Positions 56,544 through 64,000 of a stretch of 64,000 nucleotides of DNA are shown in pieces. The DNA comes from Spirochaetales bacterium (GTDB lineage Bacteria; Spirochaetota; Spirochaetia; UBA9216). Numbering within the stretch: position 1 is the first letter of the stretch; every line of letters starts with the position of its first letter. The translations under genes were made by a program, and so were the position numbers. The notes beneath the pieces were generated by a model, which saw nothing but the letters and a program-made list of their open reading frames with translations, was not told the DNA's origin and did not search any database. Where the stretch lies: positions 310,001-374,000 of the forward strand of contig JAEKNX010000004.1 of the NCBI GenBank assembly GCA_016839055.1, written 5' to 3'.

Positions 56544-57644
56544 TTACCCCTTAACAGAGCCTGCTGTGAGCCCTCGAACGAAAAATCGCTGGAGGCCGAA
56601 GAATACAGCAATGGGAATAATCATGCTCAGGAAGGCACCGGCTGTCAGCAGATGCCAGTCTTGTCCCTTCTCTCCTACCATGGCGGCAAGGGCGCTGGTG
56701 ACAACCCTGTTTTTATCTCCAAGAAAGACAAGTGCCACAAGGTAATCGTTCCAGACCCAGAGAAACTGGAATATGGCAAAGCTTGCGAGTGCCGGAATTG
56801 AAAGCGGCAGAACCAGTTTGACAAAGGTGACAAATGGAGTTGCCCCGTCTAGGTATGCCGACTCGAAGATATCGCGCGGGAGATTGCTTATATAATTATA
56901 CAGAAGATAGATCGCCAGAGGCAGGCCGAAGCTTGTGTGGGCAAGCCACATACCTACAAAGGTTCCGTTCAGCCCCCATTTTGTAAAATCTCTCAGGATT
57001 GGAATCAGGGCAATCTGGAGAGGGACTACCAGGAGGGCTACAACGATGATGAATAGTGGTTTTCGTCCGGGGAATTCCATCCAGGAGAAGGCGTAGGCGG
57101 CAAAGGCCGCAATCAGGATCGGGATGATCGTAGCCGGGATGCTTACGGCAATAGAGTTTAGTACCGCGTCGGAGAAATTATTCCCCTGGCGGGAGATCGT
57201 ATTTCCTTCGCCGTCGGTGTATTCTATTTCTCCCGCGCTCAGGACGTCCCTGTAATTCTGCAGGTTCAGGTTAGCCCCGAATCCTATCCATTTTTCTTCA
57301 AAGATCTCAACCTTGCGGGTACGCTTATTTCCGTACCATTTTAAGGTTCGCCCTTCCTCAACTTCAATTCCGTTGCGCCATTCGTTAAATGAGGCTGTAA
57401 CTCCTTCAATCTCAATCGGCTGATCCGGATCAAGCTCAGAGGGCATCTCCATTTCTCCGGTTTTGACGAAGTCTTTATGAGGCAGAACTGTCCACCAGCC
57501 CGAACTGTAGATGTCTCTCGAATCACGGAAAGAGGTTATGAAAACACCTAGGGTCGGAACTGTCCATAGTACTACAATGACTATAAGGACGATGCCTATC
57601 AGAGGATTTGACTTGCTTCTATTCAATTTGATTTTTTTCCTCAT
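56544..57644 (-). CDS. aglG: Sugar ABC permease, AglG/MalG-like
   Basis: Inner-membrane subunit of an alpha-glucoside importer, 366 residues. A first helix (about 14-35) is followed by a large soluble insert of roughly 120 residues before the permease core, a trait I associate with AglG. The core includes the EAA loop as ESAYLDGATPFVTFVKLVLP. It overlaps aglF by 4 bases. Its stop abuts the hairpin array. The substrate assignment rests on this architecture and the neighbouring sucrose phosphorylase-family gene. Confidence 0.87.
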   Translation of the reverse strand: MRKKIKLNRSKSNPLIGIVLIVIVVLWTVPTLGVFITSFRDSRDIYSSGWWTVLPHKDFVKTGEMEMPSELDPDQPIEIEGVTASFNEWRNGIEVEEGRTLKWYGNKRTRKVEIFEEKWIGFGANLNLQNYRDVLSAGEIEYTDGEGNTISRQGNNFSDAVLNSIAVSIPATIIPILIAAFAAYAFSWMEFPGRKPLFIIVVALLVVPLQIALIPILRDFTKWGLNGTFVGMWLAHTSFGLPLAIYLLYNYISNLPRDIFESAYLDGATPFVTFVKLVLPLSIPALASFAIFQFLWVWNDYLVALVFLGDKNRVVTSALAAMVGEKGQDWHLLTAGAFLSMIIPIAVFFGLQRFFVRGLTAGSVKG

Positions 57645-58723
57645 TTCAGGACCCTCCGTCTGCGGAAATCTCTGAGGTTGTACATCAGTACCGGCACTAT
57701 TACTATCAGCAGCACAACGGCAATGGCCGATGCCTGTCCGGAGTTGCCGTACGTGAATTGACGCAGATAAAATTCATTGGCAATAACATTCGTTCCGAAG
57801 TTACCTCCTGTCATAACCCTTACAATGTCGAATAGTTTAAGGCTGAAAATGAGAATTGTTGTTGTCACAGTGATAATAGTCGGCATTATATAGGGGATGG
57901 TTATCTTGAAGAAAATAGTAAAAGAATTTGCTCCGTCTACCCATGCTGCCTCATTTATTTCCCCTGGTATTGCCTTGATTGCGGAAGATATTATAACCAT
58001 GGCGTAGCCGGTCTGAAGCCAGACCATTATCACAATGAGAAAGAAATTATTCCAGAAGGGGACAAGCAGCCATGCCTGTGCTTCTCCTCCGAAAGATGTT
58101 ACTATGGCATTTATCAAGCCTATTTCGGTAACGTTGAATCCCTCGCCTTTATAGGCATATATGAACCTCCAGATAACACCCGCGCCTACGAAGGATATTG
58201 CCATCGGCATGAAGATCAGCGACTTGAACACTTTCTCATAGCGGCTTTTGTCTGCCAGTACGGCAATCAGCAGTCCCATAATTACGCAGAAGGATGTTCC
58301 GAATATCATCCATAATAAATTGTTTCTGAAACTCTCGAGCATTATCGGATCAGTAAATGCGAAGGCGAAATTGTCAAAGCCTACGAATTTGTCAGCATGA
58401 GGGCCCAGAAAGCTCAGCCTCAGGGTTCTCAGTGTCGGAATTACAAGGGCCCAGAACAGTAAGACTATCGCGGGGCCTGCAAACACAAAGGCTACTGCAA
58501 CAGAGCGGATTTTCCTGGGCATAGTTTCTGCAATCGCGTTGAGAACGAAGAATAGAAGAGCTGCCGAACCCAGACCCCAGGTGACGGCAAAGACTGTCAT
58601 CAAGATCTTATAATCCTGAATTGTCTGCAGGAGTATAAAGCCTCCTCCCAGTACGACAATGGTTAGGATGACAAGGGCTGCCAGGGTGATGGGGCTCCAT
58701 CTGGAATCTATATCCCGGCTCAT
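57641..58723 (-). CDS. aglF: Sugar ABC permease, AglF/MalF-like
   Basis: Second permease subunit, 360 residues, with two or three extra N-terminal helices before the usual six. The EAA loop is seen as NEAAWVDGANSFTIFFKITI. GGAGG lies just ahead of the start. It is separated from the binding-protein gene by a terminator-like hairpin, and its stop overlaps the aglG start. Confidence 0.88.
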   Translation of the reverse strand: MSRDIDSRWSPITLAALVILTIVVLGGGFILLQTIQDYKILMTVFAVTWGLGSAALLFFVLNAIAETMPRKIRSVAVAFVFAGPAIVLLFWALVIPTLRTLRLSFLGPHADKFVGFDNFAFAFTDPIMLESFRNNLLWMIFGTSFCVIMGLLIAVLADKSRYEKVFKSLIFMPMAISFVGAGVIWRFIYAYKGEGFNVTEIGLINAIVTSFGGEAQAWLLVPFWNNFFLIVIMVWLQTGYAMVIISSAIKAIPGEINEAAWVDGANSFTIFFKITIPYIMPTIITVTTTILIFSLKLFDIVRVMTGGNFGTNVIANEFYLRQFTYGNSGQASAIAVVLLIVIVPVLMYNLRDFRRRRVLK

Positions 58724-58750
58724 AAAAACCTCCTTGAAAATGTTTTATAA

Positions 58751-58791
58751 GGAAAACGGGAACAGAATACGGCTTAATGCATCTGTTCCCG
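58751..58791 (-). terminator. Terminator-like attenuator hairpin after the binding-protein gene
   Basis: On the minus strand CGGGAACAGA (58791-58782) and TCTGTTCCCG (58766-58757) form a perfect 10-base stem with a 15-base loop, followed by TTTTCC. It stands between aglE and aglF and would reduce permease expression relative to binding protein. Confidence 0.6.
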
Positions 58792-58815
58792 CTAGGTCAG
58801 TTAAAAACAGGATGC

Positions 58816-60147
58816 TTATTTAGGCCAGGACGCGTCTATTGTTTTTAGAGCTTCATCGAGTGTTTTCGCGCCGGAGACATAGGCTGTCATCTCTTTCCAG
58901 AATGAGCCTGCGCCTACTGCGCCCGGCATCAGGTCTGAGCCGTCGAAGCGAACGCTTGTAGCATTCTGGATTACTTCAGCAACTTTTCGGTCAACCGCAT
59001 TCGTGTACCAGCTGAGCTTTGAGTCCTTATGCGGGGAGATAGCTCCGCCTGCCTTTACCCATCCCTCTACAGAAGCACCGGTTGCAAAATACTGCATAGT
59101 CATTCTAACTTCGGGCCTGTCGTTGAACATTGCGTAGATATCGCCGGCAACTAGTACCGGTTTCCCGTATGCCGTGTCGACAGTCGGGAGATAGAAGAAG
59201 TCATAATCAGTTCCGGCCACAAGATTGTCAGGGAAGAATGATGTTATAAAGTTACCCTGCTTGTGAAGCCATGCCTTTGGAGGACTCTCAAACATTACCT
59301 TGGGTGCGTCTCCGAAACTTGTTGTGGTTATGCTTTTGCGCCCGCCGTAAACCATGCCTTTTGCAAACCAGATAGATGCCATAGCGTCAATTGCTTTGCG
59401 TACTTCCGGGCTATCGAATTTAAGTTCACCTGCAACCCATCTGTCATAGTTTTCCAGACTCGTTGTCCGGAGCATCATCTCTTCTACCCAGTCGGTGGCT
59501 GCCCATCCGGTAGCGGCTCCGGATTCAATTCCTACAGCCCAGGGACTGTCGCCGTCGGCGAGAATTGTTTTCTGCAGTTCAACGAGTTCTTTCCATGTTT
59601 TAGGAACCTTGTATCCGGCAGCATCAAATTCTTTCTTGTTGTACCATACAAGTGATTTGCCGTTTACTCTTCCCCAGATTCCGGCCATTATTTCGCCGTC
59701 GGGAGCCTTCATTGTGGCCATGTCGAGCCAGCTCTGAATGAAATTTGACTTAACCTTTCCCATGTCGAGGACCTTGTTCAGGTCAACAACATAGCCTTTT
59801 TCTACGAAGTTCTTAAGAAGTCCGGGCTGTGGAAAATCTACAATATCGGGAGCATTTCCGCCTTCTATGGAAATGCCGATTGATGCTTCAAATTCTTTTG
59901 AACCTTCATACTGGATGTCGATTCCGGTCATCTTTTCAAATGATTTCACCGATTCTTCGAATTTGATGGCGTCGTTATCGGTGAACGGACCTGCCATCCT
60001 GACAACCGTACCGCGCACTTCAGCGTATGGATCATCGGCGTCTTTTTCGGTTGCTGCTGGTGCAGGTTCTTCTTTTTTCTGACAGCCTGTCAGAGTGAAG
60101 GATGCAATCAGCAGTACAGACAGTAGAATTAATAAGATTTTTTTCAT
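58816..60147 (-). CDS. aglE: Alpha-glucoside-type ABC substrate-binding lipoprotein
   Basis: Extracytoplasmic binding protein of 443 residues. A lipoprotein signal peptide ends LIASFTLTGCQKK, with Cys22 the likely lipidated residue. A linker rich in Glu, Pro and Ala leads to a SBP_bac_1 fold (YEGSKEFEASIGISIEGGNA, PDIVDFPQPG, KTWKELVELQKTI). It resembles AglE-type proteins. AAGGAGA precedes the ATG. It lies 43 bases after the LacI-type gene, with a small hairpin (60164-60179, ACGGCT arms, CTTT loop) between them. Confidence 0.88.
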   Translation of the reverse strand: MKKILLILLSVLLIASFTLTGCQKKEEPAPAATEKDADDPYAEVRGTVVRMAGPFTDNDAIKFEESVKSFEKMTGIDIQYEGSKEFEASIGISIEGGNAPDIVDFPQPGLLKNFVEKGYVVDLNKVLDMGKVKSNFIQSWLDMATMKAPDGEIMAGIWGRVNGKSLVWYNKKEFDAAGYKVPKTWKELVELQKTILADGDSPWAVGIESGAATGWAATDWVEEMMLRTTSLENYDRWVAGELKFDSPEVRKAIDAMASIWFAKGMVYGGRKSITTTSFGDAPKVMFESPPKAWLHKQGNFITSFFPDNLVAGTDYDFFYLPTVDTAYGKPVLVAGDIYAMFNDRPEVRMTMQYFATGASVEGWVKAGGAISPHKDSKLSWYTNAVDRKVAEVIQNATSVRFDGSDLMPGAVGAGSFWKEMTAYVSGAKTLDEALKTIDASWPK

Positions 60148-60190
60148 ATCAATCTCCTTTTTTACGGCTCTTTAGCCGTTGATTACTTTT

Positions 60191-61204
60191 TTAAGTAGTC
60201 GACCTTTCTATCAGACTCACCTGAAGGTTGACCTTCTGAATTGTCTCAGCTTTTCCGGATAAACGCTCGAGCAGTAGACCGGCTGCAATTCGGCCTGAAT
60301 CAGCAAGATGCTGAGAAATTGTCGATAGCTCCATCCAGTCAGCCGCGTCGATGTCGTCGAAGCCGAGGATGGCGAGCTCCTCAGGAACCTTTATTCCATG
60401 TTCCCTTGCTGCCTTGATGATACCAATAGCATGGAGGTCTGACATGGCAAAGACGGCTCTGGGGCATTTTCCTGTATCCAGGAAGGCGCTGAAGATCTTC
60501 TGGGCGTCTTCTACTCTTGTTTCAGATTCAAGAATGAATTGATCCTCCAGTTCGTATCCTTTTTGTGATAAGGTTTCACGATATCCCCTGAGCCTGACTT
60601 CTGAAGGATGACAGCTGTAGGGGATGTCCTTGATTTTATCTCCGAAGAATCCGCAGGGCAGATAATTTTTCTCAAGGAAGAGTTCCGCAGCCATCTGGCC
60701 TCCGCGATAGTCATCCGCGAGGACCCTGGAAAAGTTCTCATCATCAGATTCAATCATTACAACATTGAGTTCCGAGGCTTTTAAAATACGGTGCTGATCA
60801 GCTGTGAGATGTACCGACATTAGTATCAAACCGTCGATGCGGCGAGTGAAGGGGACTGACGTGAGGTATTCATCAAGCTGCTCAGGCGTCTCGATTGTGT
60901 AGACGATGACCTCGAAATTCTGTTCACGGAGCGGTGGAATTGTACCGCTTAAGCGTGTTGCAAAAGAAGGGGCAGGGAAAAAGGGGGTTAGAACTCCGAT
61001 TCTGCCTACCGAGCGCCGCGCCCTGGTGCCTGCGTTCCCCTGCGGGATGTAGTCAAGTTTTTCCATTGCTTTGGCTATTCGGCTGCTGGTGGTATCTTTG
61101 ACATCACCAGGATTGTTAAGGAACCGGGATACAGTTGTTATGCTTACACCTGCTTCCTGAGCTACGTCATATATTGTCATTCTGTCATCATTGTTTTTTG
61201 CCAT
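60191..61204 (-). CDS. LacI-family transcriptional regulator
   Basis: Sugar-responsive repressor of 337 residues. The helix-turn-helix is MTIYDVAQEAGVSITTVSRF plus LNNPGDV, and the effector domain resembles periplasmic binding proteins (VGRIGVLTPFF, LGFDDIDAADWMELSTISQ). The longest frame starts at 61243, but that ATG lies inside a perfect 18-base palindrome that looks like the operator, so MAKNNDDRMT at 61204, with GGGGCAG upstream, is preferred. It is upstream of and co-directional with aglEFG and is the obvious regulator. Confidence 0.9.
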   Translation of the reverse strand: MAKNNDDRMTIYDVAQEAGVSITTVSRFLNNPGDVKDTTSSRIAKAMEKLDYIPQGNAGTRARRSVGRIGVLTPFFPAPSFATRLSGTIPPLREQNFEVIVYTIETPEQLDEYLTSVPFTRRIDGLILMSVHLTADQHRILKASELNVVMIESDDENFSRVLADDYRGGQMAAELFLEKNYLPCGFFGDKIKDIPYSCHPSEVRLRGYRETLSQKGYELEDQFILESETRVEDAQKIFSAFLDTGKCPRAVFAMSDLHAIGIIKAAREHGIKVPEELAILGFDDIDAADWMELSTISQHLADSGRIAAGLLLERLSGKAETIQKVNLQVSLIERSTT

Positions 61205-61226
61205 CTGCCCCAGCCTGAAAGAACTG

Positions 61227-61244
61227 TATGAAAGTACTTTCATA
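61227..61244. promoter_or_regulatory. Probable LacI-family operator O1
   Basis: TATGAAAGTACTTTCATA is a perfect 18-base palindrome 23 bases upstream of the regulator start. Central symmetry and length are typical of LacI-type sites, and the position implies autoregulation. Confidence 0.65.
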
Positions 61245-61342
61245 TAAATTCAGAATAACCCCGAAAAGTGGGAGTTGTCAAATGAAAAATATCAAAAACA
61301 TTCAATAAATATCTATAAAAGGATGAATGGGTTTGTAATTGA

Positions 61343-61356
61343 TGAAAGAACTTTCA
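61343..61356. promoter_or_regulatory. Probable second operator O2
   Basis: TGAAAGAACTTTCA differs from the core of the palindrome at 61227 by one central base. Centre-to-centre distance is 114 bases, compatible with DNA looping by a tetramer or with two promoters. Confidence 0.45.
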
Positions 61357-61358
61357 AG

Positions 61359-61394
61359 AAAAGCCGTCCCGGACGGCTGTCCGAAACGGCTTTT
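61359..61394 (-). terminator. Terminator of the ferritin gene, possibly bidirectional
   Basis: Arms AAAAGCCGT (61359-61367) and ACGGCTTTT (61386-61394) enclose an inner CGGAC/GTCCG stem. On the minus strand the stem is followed by CTTG after four T. It lies 26 bases past the ferritin stop. Confidence 0.7.
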
Positions 61395-61420
61395 AAATTT
61401 TCTAAAACACCGGAATGTTT

Positions 61421-61957
61421 TTATATAATAGGCTGGGCCAGGATTGTCGGAACAGCGGCGGGTGAGAGCGCACGAGACGCAAGCTCTTTATCCAGCATGA
61501 AAAGACCGTTAGAGTCAGTTTTGATTCTTTTGACCTTTGAGAGGATTTCATTTGCCGAATCTTCTTCCTCCACCTGCTCATCGACGTACCACATGAGAAA
61601 GCTTTCGGTAGCATAGTCTTCAAGCTTTCTTGATAGGGTAACGAGTTTGTTGATTCTACCGCTTATATATTCTTCATGCTTCACAACGGCCTCGAAGGCT
61701 TCGATATAAGAATTCCATTTTGTATCAGGTCCTTCAAGCGGCTTAAGTTCGGCTCGTCCGCCCCTGTCATTAAGAAAGTTGAAGAATTTCATAGCATGCA
61801 TGGTTTCTTCCATATATTGGCATCTCATCCAGTTTGAAAAACCGGGAAGATCTTCATCATCAAACCAGCTGGCCATGGAGAGGTAGAGATAAGCTGAAAA
61901 CATCTCCGCCTGAATCTGATCATTGATAGCGTCCTGCATTTCGTTTTTTATACTCAT
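61421..61957 (-). CDS. ftn: Ferritin (FtnA-like, non-haem)
   Basis: Iron-storage protein of 178 residues. Ferroxidase ligands lie in QIQAEMFSAYLYLSMASWFD, YMEETMHAMKFFNFLNDRGG and later KHEEYISGRIN and WYVDEQVEEEDSA, a typical bacterial ferritin pattern. The longest frame starts 17 codons earlier, but MSIKNEMQ at 61957 has AAGGAGCAAT in front and is the family start. The C-terminal tail is slightly long. The gene is monocistronic, with a terminator downstream. Confidence 0.93.
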   Translation of the reverse strand: MSIKNEMQDAINDQIQAEMFSAYLYLSMASWFDDEDLPGFSNWMRCQYMEETMHAMKFFNFLNDRGGRAELKPLEGPDTKWNSYIEAFEAVVKHEEYISGRINKLVTLSRKLEDYATESFLMWYVDEQVEEEDSANEILSKVKRIKTDSNGLFMLDKELASRALSPAAVPTILAQPII

Positions 61958-62031
61958 TATATTGCTCCTTATTACTCTTTTAATAATATAATCAGAGCCG
62001 GCGAACATTGCAAGAAAATCTATATAGGACG

Positions 62032-62065
62032 GAAGAAAAAAGGCCCGCAGGCTTGTCTGCGGGCC
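62032..62065 (-). terminator. Strong terminator hairpin with no assigned gene
   Basis: GGCCCGCAG (62042-62050) and CTGCGGGCC (62057-62065) form a perfect 9-base stem with loop GCTTGT. On the minus strand six T follow, then CTTCC. The nearest minus-strand gene lies downstream (ferritin) and none ends here, so an unannotated minus-strand transcript would have to end at this point. Confidence 0.5.
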
Positions 62066-62348
62066 GGAACGACGGAATTGATGCCGGCATTCCGATTATT
62101 CCTATGAAGAGCGGCTTTAAGCGCTCAGTGTCAAGTCGCCGCGCGGCGGAACTTTTTGATTACGCAAGGATCTAATAACAGGAGATCTAAGGCCATCATC
62201 TTGTCCTATAATATTTCACCGCCTTCCAAGCGTGAAATCATCGTGGGGGTTCTTTGGGGATTTCAGGTCATTGGATTTTTCTTTAAAATTAATAAAAACA
62301 TGTAGAATAATTCTAGTTTTGGCTTGTAGAATAAGATGAAGACGTTAT
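62066..62348. other. Gene-free region with several hairpins, possible small RNA
   Basis: No convincing open frame. On the plus strand GAGCG/CGCTC pairs at 62109-62126 and a stem AAGT-CGCC/GGCG-ACTT (62133-62154) is followed by TTT, resembling a second, plus-strand terminator. ATGCCGGCAT (62081-62090) is palindromic. No match to SRP, 6S, tmRNA or RNase P signatures was seen. The last 150 bases are AT-rich and should hold the promoter of the ABC exporter. Confidence 0.3.
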
Positions 62349-62360
62349 TTGGGGGAATGC

Positions 62361-63269
62361 ATGATAGAAATTCAGAACGTAACGAAAAAGTACGGGAAGC
62401 TGGAAGCAGTTAAAGACCTTTCATTTTCCCTTAAGAGCGGAGAGACCTTCGGGCTTCTCGGTCCCAACGGGGCGGGAAAATCAACGACTATCCGGATGAT
62501 AATGAATATAATCAGGCCCGATTCAGGAAACATTCTGTTTAATGGGAAAGAGATTGCCGGGAAGGATACAGACCGGATTGGATACATGCCCGAGGAGCGG
62601 GGGCTGTACAAGAAGGTTCCGGTAGACGAGCTTCTAATCTTTCTTGCCGAGCTCAAGGGCATGCCGGCCGCGCAGGCTTCCAAAGCGATGGATCCGCTTC
62701 TTGAAATGTTTGATCTGTCCAAATGGAGGAAAAGCAAGACCGACAGCCTGTCAAAGGGAATGAGCCAGAAAATACAGTTTATCTCTACCATTCTTCATGA
62801 TCCTGATATTATAATTCTTGATGAACCCTTCTCCGGCCTGGATCCTGTAAGCGCTGATCTGATGTGCTCAATGATTACGCAGCTAAGGGACAGAGGGAAG
62901 ACGATTATTTTTTCAACTCACATAATGGATCATGCCGAGAAAATCTGTAACAAGATCTGCATAATGAAAGAAGGCAGGGTGAAAACTTCAGGAACCCTTT
63001 CTGAAGTCAAGAACAGGCATGGCCGGAATACCGTGGTCATCGATTTTGAGGGCAGCGCGGGATTTATAAAGGAGCTTCCCATGGTGGAAGATGTAGTACA
63101 GTGGCCGGGGTCATGCGAAGTCTCGCTGACTGATGACCCTGACGCGGGCTCAGGGCTTCTCAAGGCCGTCGTTGAAAAGCTCAAAATAAGACGGTATGAG
63201 CTTCAGCGACCCAGTCTTCACAAGATTTTTATTGATCTAGTCGGAGAAAAGGAGAATGGTGATGCGTAA
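62361..63269 (+). CDS. ABC exporter ATP-binding protein, NatA-like
   Basis: ATPase of 302 residues. Walker A is LLGPNGAGKSTT, the signature is SLSKGMSQKIQF and Walker B is IIILDEPFSGLDP. A C-terminal extension of about 80 residues is typical of NatA-like proteins. ATG 62361 with GGGGGA 4 bases upstream is preferred over TTG 62349. The stop overlaps the permease start by 8 bases. Confidence 0.92.
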   Translation: MIEIQNVTKKYGKLEAVKDLSFSLKSGETFGLLGPNGAGKSTTIRMIMNIIRPDSGNILFNGKEIAGKDTDRIGYMPEERGLYKKVPVDELLIFLAELKGMPAAQASKAMDPLLEMFDLSKWRKSKTDSLSKGMSQKIQFISTILHDPDIIILDEPFSGLDPVSADLMCSMITQLRDRGKTIIFSTHIMDHAEKICNKICIMKEGRVKTSGTLSEVKNRHGRNTVVIDFEGSAGFIKELPMVEDVVQWPGSCEVSLTDDPDAGSGLLKAVVEKLKIRRYELQRPSLHKIFIDLVGEKENGDA

Positions 63270-64000
63270 GCTTTTTGTTCTTATAAAATATAATTTCAGA
63301 AGAACCGCGGTGAAGAAGAGCTTTGTAGTTCTTACAATTCTCGGACCTTTTATAATAATTGCCATGTCCGTTCTCCCCGGTCTTCTCATGACCAGGAGTA
63401 TGGAATCGGTTACTGAGGCGGGTATTGCCGTTTACGGTGGAGATGATAAGGTCGCCGAGGCCCTGATTGCCTCCAGTCCTGATTTTCTTAATATGAGCAG
63501 GAGCCGCGACTTTGAAGAATCCAGAGATGCGTGTATGAAAGGCAGCCTCGACGGAGTCCTTCTTCTTCCTGAAGACAGTCTGAATGCTGAGTCCCTTATT
63601 TTCTATACAAGGAGCGGAAGTGATCTTGTAATGACCGAAACGGTTCGCAACACTGTCGGGCAGCTGATAACCGGAATGCGTGCCGCCGCGGAGGGGCTGG
63701 ATCCCGAGAGGATTGCCAGGATTACAACCTATCCTGCAATGAATATTGTTCAGCTTAAGAAGGGCGGGGATGACGCAGCCGGAGCTGACTTTGGAACAAT
63801 AATTTACACCGCTATAGCGTTTATAATGCTGCTGTATATGACTACTCTGCTCTACAGTCAGATGATAGGCCGGTCGGTCGTGACCGAGAAGACGAGTAAG
63901 ACGGTTGAAATTATGCTCTCATCTGTTAAGCCCGAGATTCTGATGATTGGTAAGATTCTCGGTATGGGGATAGCCGGAATTCTTCAGTACGGAATATGGA
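63262..64000 (+). CDS. ABC-2 type permease, NatB-like (3' end outside window)
   Basis: Membrane partner of the preceding ATPase. The frame is open to the window edge, giving 246 residues. A hydrophobic helix near residues 18-40 (SFVVLTILGPFIIIAMSVLP) is followed by a soluble domain of about 150 residues and a second helix (IIYTAIAFIMLLYMTTLLYS), then VTEKTSKTVEIMLSSVKP, a signature of NatB-like ABC-2 membrane proteins. ATG 63262 follows GGAG by 7 bases. Sodium export or drug export are the usual guesses; neither is shown. Confidence 0.88.
   Translation, partial: MRKLFVLIKYNFRRTAVKKSFVVLTILGPFIIIAMSVLPGLLMTRSMESVTEAGIAVYGGDDKVAEALIASSPDFLNMSRSRDFEESRDACMKGSLDGVLLLPEDSLNAESLIFYTRSGSDLVMTETVRNTVGQLITGMRAAAEGLDPERIARITTYPAMNIVQLKKGGDDAAGADFGTIIYTAIAFIMLLYMTTLLYSQMIGRSVVTEKTSKTVEIMLSSVKPEILMIGKILGMGIAGILQYGIW

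Noticed and set aside
62066-62348. 6S RNA, SRP RNA, tmRNA or RNase P RNA in the gap
   Set aside because: None of the conserved signatures of these RNAs could be recognised on either strand.

Overview
The window looks like the chromosome of an anaerobic, sugar-fermenting spirochaete. The rhamnose-type binding protein has the GGQQEA mature N-terminus that is very common on Spirochaeta/Treponema exported proteins, and base composition is moderate. The organism call is inference; no rRNA or tRNA gene was seen to confirm it. Genes are tightly packed, with many 4-base ATGA or TGATG stop/start overlaps.

Region 1 (1-24150) is a large L-rhamnose locus. It holds a YesM/YesN-type two-component system (the kinase starts before the window), a ribose/rhamnose-type ABC importer, L-rhamnose mutarotase, a URO-D family protein, an AraC-type regulator, L-rhamnose isomerase, a class II aldolase, a DeoR regulator, and a 2-oxoacid dehydrogenase complex (E2, E3 and a fused E1 alpha-beta). 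These are followed by a PHP-domain protein, an SDR dehydrogenase, rhamnulokinase and a zinc-type dehydrogenase. The aldolase and SDR look like the two halves of the bifunctional rhamnulose-phosphate aldolase/lactaldehyde dehydrogenase, here encoded 7.5 kb apart.

Region 2 (24152-29581, minus strand) has an HWE/HisKA_2-type kinase, an EamA exporter and a BtuCDF/FecCD-type ABC importer. Region 3 (29735-40261) begins with a probable molybdenum-cofactor riboswitch. It leads an eight-gene operon: a MOP-type aldehyde oxidoreductase, a flavin/iron-sulfur protein, a zinc-ribbon protein, a methyltransferase, a C_GCAxxG_C_C protein, a radical SAM protein, a PaaK-like ligase and a MobA-like/HD nucleotidyltransferase. 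This matches, from memory, the Desulfovibrio DVU_1551-1559 families and is the strongest candidate for a poorly described system. The neighbouring importer may supply molybdate or tungstate.

Region 4 (40262-50919) holds a sodium:solute symporter, an OmpR-type two-component system and a seven-gene late cobalamin operon (cbiP, cbiB, a CobD-like gene, cobU, cobS, cobC, cobT). Region 5 (51267-61395) holds an agmatinase-family gene, an SDR, a solitary adenine methyltransferase, a sucrose phosphorylase-family enzyme and an AglEFG-type importer under a LacI regulator with visible palindromic operators. The window ends with a ferritin, an intergenic stretch with several hairpins and a NatAB-type ABC exporter cut by the edge.

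A second unusual feature is a family of compound hairpin modules (7721-7918, 8263-8315, 16431-16522, 56268-56543) in the rhamnose and alpha-glucoside operons. Each lies immediately upstream of an internal gene's ribosome binding site, and almost all the hexanucleotide loops fit NTCYNT (ANRGAN on the other strand).
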